Source: an uncultured Pelagibacteraceae bacterium
GTDB taxonomy: Bacteria > Pseudomonadota > Alphaproteobacteria > Pelagibacterales > Pelagibacteraceae
Length of the DNA stretch: 64,000 nt
Assembly (NCBI GenBank): GCA_902580275.1
Contig: CACHJZ010000002.1
Coordinates: 124,001-188,000 of the forward strand
Direction of reading: 5' to 3'
Part shown: positions 49,019 to 57,844 of the stretch, in pieces
Position numbering within the stretch: position 1 is the first letter of the stretch
Layout of the letters: the number at the start of each line of letters is the position of its first letter
Notes under the pieces: generated by a model
What the model saw: the letters and a program-made list of their open reading frames with translations, nothing else
Databases searched by the model: none
What the model was told of the DNA's origin: nothing
Translations under genes and position numbers: made by a program

Positions 49019-52000
49019 TTAATCTTTTATTTTCCTTATCAAAAAAAACTGTGTCAGTAACAGTTACGTTAATGTTTTTATTTTCCATTGGTACAAAAAA
49101 TTTTTTACCTTTTAGTTTTTTTCCACTCTTCATTACTGCTAAAGCAATTGATTTATTTAAATTTGGGCTAAAATAACTTGATGTTACATGCCCTAACATC
49201 TCGACAGGCTTTTGATTTAACTTTTCAACAATTTGTGCACCTTCCTCTAAAATCTCCTTAGGATCATCAGTTAAAAGACCTACTAATTGTTTTCTATCAT
49301 CTCTTATTGTATCGCTTCTATAAAGCGATCTTTTACCAATAAAATCAAATTTTTTCTTACCAATAATCCAATCCATTTGTAAATCTGATGGTGTCATTGT
49401 TCCATCCGTATCTTGACCAGTAATTATAAATCCTTTTTCCGCTCTTAATAGGTGCATAGTTTCAGTACCGTAAGGAGTTATATTATAATTTTTGCCAGCA
49501 TCCATACACAATTCCCAAACATGTTTAGCGTAATTTGATTGAATATTAATTTCATAGCTATGTTCACCTGTGAAACTAATTCGCATTACCCTACATTTAA
49601 TTCCATTTATTATAGAATTTTTGAAAGACATATGAGGAAATTTTTCATCTGATAGATCCAGATCCGGTATGACTTTACTCAATATTTTTTTCGAGTTAGG
49701 TCCACAGATACTTATTGTTGAAAAATGATCAGTAACTGTTGTTAAATAAACATCTAGTTCAGGCCACTCTGTTTGAAGATAATCCTCTAGTTTAGTAAGT
49801 ACATTTGCTGCACCACCAGTTGTAGTCGTCATTATATAGTGATTTTCACCTAATCTTGTAGTTACTCCGTCATCATAAACCATTCCATCCTCATTTAACA
49901 TTAGACCATATCTACATTTGCCTATTGCTAACTTTGACCAAGCATTTGTATATACACGATTTAAAAATTCTGATGCATCAGTCCCTTGAATATCAATTTT
50001 TCCAAGCGTAGAAGCATCTAGTATACCAACACTTTCTCTAGCAGCTTTGCTCTCTCTTTGAACTGCTTCAAACATTGTCTCACCATTTTTTGGATAATAC
50101 CAGGCTCTTTTCCATTGACCTACATTTTCAAATTTAGCTTTGTTTTGAACATGCCAATTATGCATTGCAGTTTTTCTTGTATGATCAAAAAATTCTCCAA
50201 CATTTCTTCCAACAATTGCACCGAAGGTAAGAGGAGTGTAGGGAGGTCTAAAAGTTGTTGTACCTAGCTCACCCATATTTGTTCCAGTTATTTCAGCAAT
50301 AATACCTAGAGCATGCATATTAGATAATTTTCCTTGATCAGTCCCCATTCCAGTTGTTGTATATCTTTTTACATGTTCAATAGATTTAAATCCTTCACGC
50401 AATGCAAGTTTTACATCTTTTGCTGTAGAGTCGTTTTGAAAATCTAAAAAGGGTTTTGTTTTTCCGATCGGTTTATCTGAAGGTAGCAACCAAATATTTC
50501 TCTTCATTTCCTCTTTTGATGACTCAACTTTTAGATTATCAAAGGATGAATTTTCTATACCTAAAAATGTTTTAACATCTTTATTAGAGTTTAAAATTAT
50601 ATCTTTAATATCAAAATCTCCATTACATGATCCTATACTTATTTGATCCGATGGGGTTTTATTCTTGTCTGGTAAAAAAACATTATCATCTGATCTAAAT
50701 TTTAATTTCCCACCAGATTGTGTGAATAAATGAACCATTGGTGTCCAACCGCCTGAAATCCCCAAACAATCTGTTTTTAATTTAATTTTTTTTCCTATTA
50801 CATCAGACCCATCATCTGATAGCTGCATAATTTCTATAAAACTAATTCTTCTATAACCTTCAGTATTTACAATTGTATGTTTCCAATAAATTTTTATATT
50901 ATGTTTCTCTACTTCTTTAACAATTTTTGATGATGATTTATCTCTAATATCAATAATAGATACAATATTTACTCCACTTTTCTTCAATGAAATTGCTGTT
51001 TCATAAGCGCTATCATTATTAGTAAATAATGTGATTTCTTTTCCTGCTTTTACACCATAAAAATCGATAAATTTCTTAATTGCAGATGAAAGCATAATAC
51101 CAGGTCTGTCGTTATTATTAAAAATTAATGGCCTTTCTATAGAACCTGTTGCAATTATAACTTTTTTAGCTCTTATTTTCCAAAGTCTTTGTCTTATTTT
51201 ACCCTTTCTTTCATCTGGGCTTAAATGATCAGTTAAATTTTCCTTAGCCAATAAATAATTATATCCATGATAAGCCGCTAAACTTGTTCTTGTTTTAATA
51301 GTTAAATTTTTAATATTTTTAATGTTCTTAATTTCTTTTTCTAACCAATAATTTGTATGAGTGCCGTCAATTTGAAAACAATCATTATTTTGATAAATTG
51401 TTGCACCTCCCAAAATATTTTTATCATCAAGTAGCAATGTCTCATTATTATTTTCAGCTGATAATTTTGCAGCCATTATGCCTGAAATACCTCCACCAAC
51501 AACTAAGACATCACAGTGATAATACTTATGATCGTATATATCTGGATCAGGTTTTGTTGGTGATTTACCCAGTCCTGCAGAATGACGAATAAAGAATTCG
51601 TATTTTTCCCAAAAACTAGCAGGCCACATAAAAGTTTTATAATAAAATCCAGCAGGAAGAAGAGGGGACAAAAGATTGTTTATACCACCAATATCAAATT
51701 TTACATTAGGCCAACAATTTTGACTGAATGCTTCTAAACCCTCGTAAAGTTCTATTTCAGTAGCTCTAACGTTTGGGTCTGTAAGTGACGGATCGTTTCC
51801 AATTTGAACAATTGCATTTGGCTCTTCAGATCCACATGTCATTATACCTCTTGGTCTATGATATTTGAAACTTCTACCTACCAAATGTATATTATTTGCT
51901 AATAATGCAGAGGCTAAGGTATCTCCTTTGTAACCATATAATTTTTCACCATTAAATTTAAAAGATAATCTAGTTGTCTGATCAATGAATTTGTTATTAT

Positions 52001-52022
52001 TTATTCTTAACTCTTGGGGCAT
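49011..52022 (-). CDS. soxA: Sarcosine oxidase alpha subunit
   Basis: The 1003-residue alpha subunit is full length. Residues about 15-110 form the Fer2-like N-terminal domain (GRSFKYHRPRGIMTCGSEEP). Residues about 170-560 are the NAD/FAD-type domain (DVLVVGGGISGIMAAKLSAE). From about residue 610 the protein is an aminomethyltransferase-like (GcvT) domain that binds tetrahydrofolate, including SVGILDASTLGKIDIQGTDA and FTGEHSYEINI. It is the NAD+-binding, folate-linked subunit. The start overlaps the soxD stop by one base. Confidence 0.96.
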   Translation of the reverse strand: MPQELRINNNKFIDQTTRLSFKFNGEKLYGYKGDTLASALLANNIHLVGRSFKYHRPRGIMTCGSEEPNAIVQIGNDPSLTDPNVRATEIELYEGLEAFSQNCWPNVKFDIGGINNLLSPLLPAGFYYKTFMWPASFWEKYEFFIRHSAGLGKSPTKPDPDIYDHKYYHCDVLVVGGGISGIMAAKLSAENNNETLLLDDKNILGGATIYQNNDCFQIDGTHTNYWLEKEIKNIKNIKNLTIKTRTSLAAYHGYNYLLAKENLTDHLSPDERKGKIRQRLWKIRAKKVIIATGSIERPLIFNNNDRPGIMLSSAIKKFIDFYGVKAGKEITLFTNNDSAYETAISLKKSGVNIVSIIDIRDKSSSKIVKEVEKHNIKIYWKHTIVNTEGYRRISFIEIMQLSDDGSDVIGKKIKLKTDCLGISGGWTPMVHLFTQSGGKLKFRSDDNVFLPDKNKTPSDQISIGSCNGDFDIKDIILNSNKDVKTFLGIENSSFDNLKVESSKEEMKRNIWLLPSDKPIGKTKPFLDFQNDSTAKDVKLALREGFKSIEHVKRYTTTGMGTDQGKLSNMHALGIIAEITGTNMGELGTTTFRPPYTPLTFGAIVGRNVGEFFDHTRKTAMHNWHVQNKAKFENVGQWKRAWYYPKNGETMFEAVQRESKAARESVGILDASTLGKIDIQGTDASEFLNRVYTNAWSKLAIGKCRYGLMLNEDGMVYDDGVTTRLGENHYIMTTTTGGAANVLTKLEDYLQTEWPELDVYLTTVTDHFSTISICGPNSKKILSKVIPDLDLSDEKFPHMSFKNSIINGIKCRVMRISFTGEHSYEINIQSNYAKHVWELCMDAGKNYNITPYGTETMHLLRAEKGFIITGQDTDGTMTPSDLQMDWIIGKKKFDFIGKRSLYRSDTIRDDRKQLVGLLTDDPKEILEEGAQIVEKLNQKPVEMLGHVTSSYFSPNLNKSIALAVMKSGKKLKGKKFFVPMENKNINVTVTDTVFFDKENKRLNA

Positions 52023-52300
52023 TATTTATTTACCGGAGGTTTTTCACCCATTTTATAAACTGCATGAATTTTATCATTAGAAGTGTCTCTAACAACGTTA
52101 AACCACTTTCTACAGCCATGACTGTGGTTCCATCTTTCAAATTGAATTCCTTTTATATTTTTTCTCATGAATAAAAACTCGGCCCACTCATCGTCACTTA
52201 GTTCAGTTGGCTGTTTTGGTCTTACAATATGTGCTTCACCACCTGATGAAAATTCTGTTTGATCTCTTTCTCCACAATAAGGGCAATTAATTATAAACAT
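52022..52300 (-). CDS. soxD: Sarcosine oxidase delta subunit
   Basis: The 92-residue subunit binds one zinc ion. The expected ligands are visible: Cys6 and Cys9 in INCPYCGERD, His59 in RWNHS, and Cys63 in HGCRKWFNV. The middle segment RPKQPTELSDDEWAEFLF is typical. It follows soxB by 2 bases and overlaps soxA by one base. Confidence 0.96.
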   Translation of the reverse strand: MFIINCPYCGERDQTEFSSGGEAHIVRPKQPTELSDDEWAEFLFMRKNIKGIQFERWNHSHGCRKWFNVVRDTSNDKIHAVYKMGEKPPVNK

Positions 52301-52302
52301 CT

Positions 52303-53556
52303 TTAGTGTGCAACTGCTGCTGCCCCATGTTCGTCTACAAGATCGCCACTTACAAATCTATTTATGTTAAATGCTGCATTTAGTTTATGGGGTTCATCAT
52401 TTGCGATAGTATGAGCAAAAAGATCACCAGAGCCTGGTGTTGCTTTAAAACCACCGGTACCCCAGCCACAATTGAAATAAAGACCTTTGACTTGTGTTTT
52501 ACTTATTATTGGACTTGCATCAGGACAAATGTCAACTATACCTCCCCATTGCCTTAGCATTTTCATTCTACTAAAAATTGGATACAGTTCTAATATTGCT
52601 CTTAAAGTCTCCTCCACAATATTATGACTTCCTTTCTGAGTATAAGATACATATGAGTCTGTTCCAGCACCTATAACTAATTCACCTTTATCAGACTGAC
52701 TAACATAAGCATGAACTGCATTTGACATCACAACTGTATCAATAATTGGTTTAACTGGCTCAGATACTAAGGCTTGAAGCGGTTTACTTTCAAGTGGTAA
52801 TTTTAAACCAGCCATATTTGCTATTACACTTGAATGACCTGCAGCAACTACTCCAATTTTTTTAGATTTGATGTACCCTTTGGATGTTTCTATACCAATG
52901 ATTTGATCACCATCTCTTTTAATTCCTTTAACTTCACAATTCTGAATTATATCCACACCAAGTTGATCCGCTCCTCTAGCGTATCCCCAAGCAACTGCAT
53001 CATGACGTGCTGTGCCAGCTCTTTTTTGTAATGTACCACCTAAAACTGGATACCTAATATCAGGAGAGGTATTTATAATTGGACAGAATTTTTTTACTTC
53101 ATCAGTATTTAACCAAACAGCATCTATACCATTTAATCTATTTGCATGAGTTCTTCTTTTAAGATCACGAACATCTTGGAGGTTATGTGCTAAATTCATA
53201 ACGCCCCTTTGACTGAACATGATGTTATAATTTAGTTCTTGAGATAAACCCTCCCAAATTTTAAGTGCGTGGTCGTATAATCCCGCACTAGCATCCCATA
53301 AATAATTTGATCTTATAATAGTTGTATTTCTTCCCGTGTTTCCACCACCAATCCAACCTTTTTCAACAACAGCTATATTTGTCATTTTATGTTTTTTTGC
53401 CAAATAATATGCTGTTGCTAATCCATGTCCTCCACCACCTACGATTATCGCATCATATTCTTTTTTTGGTTCAGGATCACGCCATGCTCTTTGCCAATTT
53501 TCGTGGTTGCTAAAAGCATTTTTAATTAGCGAAAATATAGAATATTTGTTTTTCAT
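52303..53556 (-). CDS. soxB: Sarcosine oxidase beta subunit
   Basis: The beta subunit holds FAD and covalent FMN and carries out sarcosine dehydrogenation. The 417-residue product has the Rossmann motif [20 protein letters not shown] near residue 34, a [20 protein letters not shown] segment (given in part), and His185 in [10 protein letters not shown], equivalent by context to the histidine that binds FMN. It is the first gene of the soxBDAG operon. SAR11 uses this pathway to turn glycine betaine and sarcosine into glycine and C1 units. A palindrome lies 25 bases upstream. Confidence 0.96.
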   Translation of the reverse strand: MKNKYSIFSLIKNAFSNHENWQRAWRDPEPKKEYDAIIVGGGGHGLATAYYLAKKHKMTNIAVVEKGWIGGGNTGRNTTIIRSNYLWDASAGLYDHALKIWEGLSQELNYNIMFSQRGVMNLAHNLQDVRDLKRRTHANRLNGIDAVWLNTDEVKKFCPIINTSPDIRYPVLGGTLQKRAGTARHDAVAWGYARGADQLGVDIIQNCEVKGIKRDGDQIIGIETSKGYIKSKKIGVVAAGHSSVIANMAGLKLPLESKPLQALVSEPVKPIIDTVVMSNAVHAYVSQSDKGELVIGAGTDSYVSYTQKGSHNIVEETLRAILELYPIFSRMKMLRQWGGIVDICPDASPIISKTQVKGLYFNCGWGTGGFKATPGSGDLFAHTIANDEPHKLNAAFNINRFVSGDLVDEHGAAAVAH

Positions 53557-53575
53557 TTTTGATGAAATTACTTGA

Positions 53576-53602
53576 TTAATATTGAATATTCAATGATTTC
53601 AA
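53576..53602 (-). promoter_or_regulatory. Putative sox operon promoter and palindromic operator
   Basis: On the minus strand, TTGAAA (53602-53597) and TATTAA (53581-53576) could be -35 and -10 boxes with a short 15-base spacer. Between them sits a perfect 14-base palindrome, ATTGAATATTCAAT (53581-53594), flanked by CTTGA and TCAAG. This arrangement fits a repressor site controlling soxBDAG. No regulator gene is adjacent. Confidence 0.4.
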
Positions 53603-53619
53603 GTTACACAGGGTAATAC

Positions 53620-53714
53620 GGAAGGATGGGTGAGCTGGTTTAAACCAGCGGTTTGCTAAACCGCCGTACGCTTGAAAAGGTGTACCGAGGGTTCGAATCC
53701 CTCTCCTTCCGCCA
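53620..53714 (+). tRNA. tRNA-Ser (anticodon GCT)
   Basis: A 95-base class II tRNA. The acceptor stem pairs GGAAGGA with TCCTTCC, the anticodon stem-loop GCGGTTTGCTAAACCGC gives anticodon GCT (Ser), a long variable arm follows (GTACGCTTGAAAAGGTGTAC), the T arm has GGGTTCGAATCCC, and CCA is encoded. Its last base directly touches the stop codon of the convergent lytic transglycosylase gene. Confidence 0.97.
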
Positions 53715-55937
53715 TTAATAAAGTGGTTTATTCTTAAAAAAATCAATAATATCGACTGGTTTCTTCTGAACTATATAATTGTACACATTATAGTTTTCTA
53801 GAACTCTCTGGACGTAATTTCTTGTTTCTTTAAATTTTATCAATTCTATCCAGTCAACATAATCGATTTGTTTTTTCTGGGGATTTTTATTTATTCTTTT
53901 CCAATATTTCACTCTCTTCGGTCCAGCGTTGTATGCCGCTATAGCAAATGGATAGGAACCATCATACTCTAGTATGAGACCTGCTATATAATGAGAACCT
54001 AAATTAATATTATATTCTGGGTCAGTAGTTAATCTTGATTTTGAATAAGGAAGTTTAGCCTGTTTTGCAACTACTTTTGCTGTGTAGGTCATTAATTGCA
54101 TTAAACCTCTTGCGCCAGCAGAACTGTTAGCTGATATATCAAATTCACTTTCTTGTCTAATTATTGATAATATAAATGCACTATCAGGAATTTTTCTTCC
54201 ATTAATTAGTTTTGGTGTACTTATTATTGGATAATTATAATTATTTATAAATCTTTTTTCATATGAGGCGAGTTTAGCAATTTGAATTGCAAAATCATAA
54301 CGTGAAATATTTGTTGCTAGCTCTGCAGCAAATATTTCACTTCCTTGCTCTATATTATCATTTGCTAGACCACGTAATATAAATTTAGTATATTTTGACT
54401 TATTTAATTCATCAAGAAGATATACAATTTTTACTAAATCCTTCTCAAAAAATTTTTTTTTATAATCTTTATCAAAATTTTCTTCCATATTAAGTTCATA
54501 TTTTTTATCTGGATAGACTTTCATAAATGCAAGTTGTCCATAATAGGTTGTTGGAAATTTTGCAGACTCTTGATACCATTTTTCCATAAGTTTTGTATTT
54601 CCAATTTGTTCGAATGATCTACCAAGCCAAAAAGCTCCTCTGGCAAGACTAATTGGATAACCTACAGAGTTATAAAAATTTTGAAAGTGTTCGATTGCTA
54701 AAATTGGATCATTTAAAAAACTAAGTGCAATCCAACCACTCATCCATTCTGCAGATGCATATTCTGGTCCTTCCGAAAGAGCATGATTGCTAGAAATTTT
54801 ATATGCTAGTTCGTATTTTTTTTTATAAATTAATGATCTGGATATTATTTCTCTTTCAACCCACCATTTATCGGGCCTAACTAAGTAATCTTTATTATTT
54901 TTTACTTTTAATAATATTTCTAAAGATGAATCTACTCTTCCTCTTTTTCTTCTCCATTTAAGCCTATCGTAATTTAATCCAGGATCATTCTTATATTTTT
55001 GTGGTACTTTAGAAATAGCATTATCTACACCATAGGATCTGCTCATTAATAATTGTCGTGCTGTATATAATAGTTGCTCGTCTTTAGGAAGATATCTTAA
55101 CATTCTCTGTAAATCCCAATATTTATTTTCCCATGCAAGATAATCAGCTCTCTTAATATAATCCTGTTTATTAAGATATTTTTTGTACTTTTTTCTAAAA
55201 TATCTTAAATCGCTTTTACTTAGTTTTGCAGTAATCCATCCTTTTTTAATTAACTCAACACCATCATCGTATCTACCTTCAGAAATTAAACTTTCTCCAT
55301 AAATCATTTCACCATATCCACTTAAAGGATCTTCATTTTCAAATAGTGACATTATTTTTCTTGGTGAAATTTTTTCAGTTGATAATTTATGCTCAGATAA
55401 ATACTTTATCCTCCCAATTCGTGGATAATCTGGATTATTTAAAATAAATTGCTGATAATCATAATAACTTGCCTTATTTCCTCTAGTTAATAAATGTCTC
55501 CATTGAACAAAATTATAAATATTTTTATCTTTTGATTTTTTTGCCAACGATAAAGCTTCTGTCCATCTTCCTTTCTCAAACGCTTCTATTGACTTTTGTG
55601 CAAGTCTAAATTTTTTCTTAGAAAAGTATTTTGACTTTACTTCAGCTGTTTTGATTTTTTTGGATACAATTTTAGGCTTATTTTTTGGTACAATTATGCC
55701 TAATTTAGTTGTTGTTTTTATCTCTTCTACAGTTTCCTCTTTTTTGCTTTCCTTTTTGTCTTTTTTAGCAGGCTTTTTAATGGGTAATAAAATATTTTTT
55801 GATAACTTTTTTTCTTTTATTTCAGGAACTAAAATAGGTTTTTTCTTTGGAAATATATTTTTTTCTTCTGAAAAAACTTGTTTTGTTACAATTAAAAATA
55901 ATACTGATGTGAAAAGTAAAAAATAAAATTTTTTCAT
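53715..55937 (-). CDS. slt: Soluble lytic murein transglycosylase (Slt70-like)
   Basis: The enzyme cleaves peptidoglycan glycan strands to 1,6-anhydro ends in the periplasm. The 740-residue product has a signal peptide (KKFYFLLFTSVLFLIVTKQ then VFS), a lysine/proline-rich stretch (about 25-100), a long helical superhelix (about 105-570), and a C-terminal SLT domain with catalytic Glu596 in RQESEFD, SSAGARGLMQLM, and AIAAYNAGPKRVKYW. It ends next to tRNA-Ser. It shares a 42-base gap with divergent dapA. Confidence 0.92.
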   Translation of the reverse strand: MKKFYFLLFTSVLFLIVTKQVFSEEKNIFPKKKPILVPEIKEKKLSKNILLPIKKPAKKDKKESKKEETVEEIKTTTKLGIIVPKNKPKIVSKKIKTAEVKSKYFSKKKFRLAQKSIEAFEKGRWTEALSLAKKSKDKNIYNFVQWRHLLTRGNKASYYDYQQFILNNPDYPRIGRIKYLSEHKLSTEKISPRKIMSLFENEDPLSGYGEMIYGESLISEGRYDDGVELIKKGWITAKLSKSDLRYFRKKYKKYLNKQDYIKRADYLAWENKYWDLQRMLRYLPKDEQLLYTARQLLMSRSYGVDNAISKVPQKYKNDPGLNYDRLKWRRKRGRVDSSLEILLKVKNNKDYLVRPDKWWVEREIISRSLIYKKKYELAYKISSNHALSEGPEYASAEWMSGWIALSFLNDPILAIEHFQNFYNSVGYPISLARGAFWLGRSFEQIGNTKLMEKWYQESAKFPTTYYGQLAFMKVYPDKKYELNMEENFDKDYKKKFFEKDLVKIVYLLDELNKSKYTKFILRGLANDNIEQGSEIFAAELATNISRYDFAIQIAKLASYEKRFINNYNYPIISTPKLINGRKIPDSAFILSIIRQESEFDISANSSAGARGLMQLMTYTAKVVAKQAKLPYSKSRLTTDPEYNINLGSHYIAGLILEYDGSYPFAIAAYNAGPKRVKYWKRINKNPQKKQIDYVDWIELIKFKETRNYVQRVLENYNVYNYIVQKKPVDIIDFFKNKPLY

Positions 55938-55941
55938 AATT

Positions 55942-55974
55942 TCGTATCTATTTATACGATATATATGCTATAAG
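55942..55974. promoter_or_regulatory. Divergent slt/dapA promoter region with inverted repeat
   Basis: The 42-base gap holds an inverted repeat TCGTAT-CTATTT-ATACGA (55942-55959). On the plus strand an extended -10, TGCTATAAG (TG at 55966-55967, TATAAG at 55969-55974), would start transcription about at the dapA ATG (55980). On the minus strand TATAAA (55956-55951) would start slt about 7 bases before its ATG. Both leaders would be nearly absent. Confidence 0.4.
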
Positions 55975-55979
55975 TATTT

Positions 55980-56864
55980 ATGTTCAAAGGTTCAAATGTT
56001 GCATTAATCACACCATTTAAGGATAATAAGCTTGATAAAGAGGCTTATGTTAAACTTATTCATTTTCATCTTGAAAATGGAACTCATGGACTTGTACCAG
56101 CGGGTACCACAGGTGAGTCTCCAACATTAAATCATGAAGAACACGAACAAGTAATAGAACTTTGTATAAAAGAAAGTAATGGAAAAATACCTGTTATTGC
56201 AGGTACCGGATCTAATTCAACAGAGGAAGCAATTTCTCTGACAAAGCATGCAGAAAAAGTTGGAGCTAGTGGCGCTCTAATAGTAACTCCATACTATAAT
56301 AAACCAACCCAAGAAGGTTTATATCAACACTACAAAGCTATAAATGATAATACAAGTTTACCAATTATAATTTACAACATTCCCAGCAGATGCGTCATTG
56401 ATATGTCGGTTGATACAATGGCTAGGCTATTTGAATTAAAAAATATTGCTGGTGTTAAGGATGCCACTGGTGACCCAAATAGAATTGACGCAACGCTTAA
56501 GAAACTAGGGCCAGATTTTATTCAATTAACCGGAGAAGATGGATTTGCTCTAGAATTTAACAGAAGAGGAGGGGTCGGTATTATTTCAGTTACAGCAAAT
56601 ATTGCTCCTAAATTATGTTCCGACTTTCAAAAATACTCTAAATCTAAAACTGATAATGAAATTAAGGAAGCAGAAAGAATTGACCAAATATTACAGCCAA
56701 TTCACAAATCTTTATTCATAGAAAGTAATCCTGCACCGGTTAAATATGCTGCAAAACTTTTAGGTTTATGTGGTGATGAAATAAGACTTCCTTTAGTTAA
56801 AATAAAAAAAGAAACTGAAGATCAAGTCAAAAAGGCACTTTTATCAGCTAAATTATTAAGTTAA
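55980..56864 (+). CDS. dapA: 4-hydroxy-tetrahydrodipicolinate synthase
   Basis: DapA condenses pyruvate and aspartate semialdehyde in the lysine/diaminopimelate pathway. The 294-residue product starts [19 protein letters not shown] and has [15 protein letters not shown], the YNIPSRC segment with the active Tyr, and the Schiff-base lysine in [13 protein letters not shown]. It is full length. It opens the dapA-to-recO operon and has no clear ribosome binding site. The smpB ATG overlaps its stop by one base. Confidence 0.97.
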   Translation: MFKGSNVALITPFKDNKLDKEAYVKLIHFHLENGTHGLVPAGTTGESPTLNHEEHEQVIELCIKESNGKIPVIAGTGSNSTEEAISLTKHAEKVGASGALIVTPYYNKPTQEGLYQHYKAINDNTSLPIIIYNIPSRCVIDMSVDTMARLFELKNIAGVKDATGDPNRIDATLKKLGPDFIQLTGEDGFALEFNRRGGVGIISVTANIAPKLCSDFQKYSKSKTDNEIKEAERIDQILQPIHKSLFIESNPAPVKYAAKLLGLCGDEIRLPLVKIKKETEDQVKKALLSAKLLS

Positions 56865-57334
56865 TGAAACAGAAGACCAGCCCTGGTTTAAAAATAATTT
56901 CTCTAAATCGTAAAGCAAGTTTTAATTTCTTTTTTGAAAATATTTATGAAGCTGGATTAGTGTTAAAGGGATCTGAAATTAAATCTATTAGATCCGGAAA
57001 AGTTAATATCTCGGATGCTTACGCAATTGAAAGAGATGGCGAAATAATTTTAATTAATGCTCATATATCTTCGTATAAGCAGGCAAGTTATTCAGACCAT
57101 AATCCTATGGATGATCGAAAACTTCTTCTTAACAAAAGGGAAATTAATAAATTAATCGGTAAAGTTAATAGAGAAGGTTTTACCTTAATTCCTACAAAAT
57201 TATATCTTAAAAAAGGTAAAGCAAAAATTGAAATTGCAGTCGCCAAGGGTAAAAAGCAGTACGATAAAAGACAAGCAAAAAAAACGAGAGACTGGAATAG
57301 AGATAGAGCCAGGTATGTTCGAAAAACAAGCTAA
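56864..57334 (+). CDS. smpB: SsrA-binding protein SmpB
   Basis: SmpB carries tmRNA to stalled ribosomes for trans-translation. The 156-residue product has the OB-fold start [22 protein letters not shown] (in part), [37 protein letters not shown], and the basic tail [20 protein letters not shown] that mimics an anticodon arm. It begins at the dapA stop and overlaps folK by 20 bases. No tmRNA gene is visible in the window. Confidence 0.97.
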   Translation: MKQKTSPGLKIISLNRKASFNFFFENIYEAGLVLKGSEIKSIRSGKVNISDAYAIERDGEIILINAHISSYKQASYSDHNPMDDRKLLLNKREINKLIGKVNREGFTLIPTKLYLKKGKAKIEIAVAKGKKQYDKRQAKKTRDWNRDRARYVRKTS

Positions 57335-57824
57335 AAATATCATATTAGCCATAGGATCAAACCTCGGTAATAGACACCACAATATAGAGAAATCAAAGTA
57401 TTTGATAAACACAAATGAAAAAATTAAAATTATATCGACCTCTAGTTATTATAGAACAGACTCATGGCCAAATAAAAAAGATCCATATTTTTTAAACATT
57501 GTTTTAAAATGCATCACAACCTTTAATCCAAGTGAATTATTTATATTTGTTAAAAAAATTGAAAAATCTTTAGGAAGATCAAAATCATATAAAAATGCTC
57601 CACGAATTTGTGATATTGATATAATAGATTATTCACAAAAAAATATATTATTGAGCAATATTGATTTAAAAATACCCCACCCAAGGATGCATAATAGGAG
57701 TTTTGTTTTATTTCCGTTATTTGAAATTGATAAAAAATGGAAACACCCAAAAAATAATAAGAAAATTACCCAATTATTAAACAATTTACCCACTACAAGT
57801 CTAAGAAGTATTAAAATTTTATAA
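57315..57824 (+). CDS. folK: 2-amino-4-hydroxy-6-hydroxymethyldihydropteridine diphosphokinase
   Basis: FolK transfers pyrophosphate to hydroxymethyl-dihydropterin in folate synthesis. The ATG at 57315 gives 169 residues, with [16 protein letters not shown] at the N-terminus; a longer frame would run deep into smpB. The family motifs [33 protein letters not shown] and [17 protein letters not shown] (Mg/ATP site) are present. It overlaps smpB by 20 bases. Confidence 0.93.
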   Translation: MFEKQAKNIILAIGSNLGNRHHNIEKSKYLINTNEKIKIISTSSYYRTDSWPNKKDPYFLNIVLKCITTFNPSELFIFVKKIEKSLGRSKSYKNAPRICDIDIIDYSQKNILLSNIDLKIPHPRMHNRSFVLFPLFEIDKKWKHPKNNKKITQLLNNLPTTSLRSIKIL

Positions 57825-57844
57825 TTTCATGATATAAAAGATTA

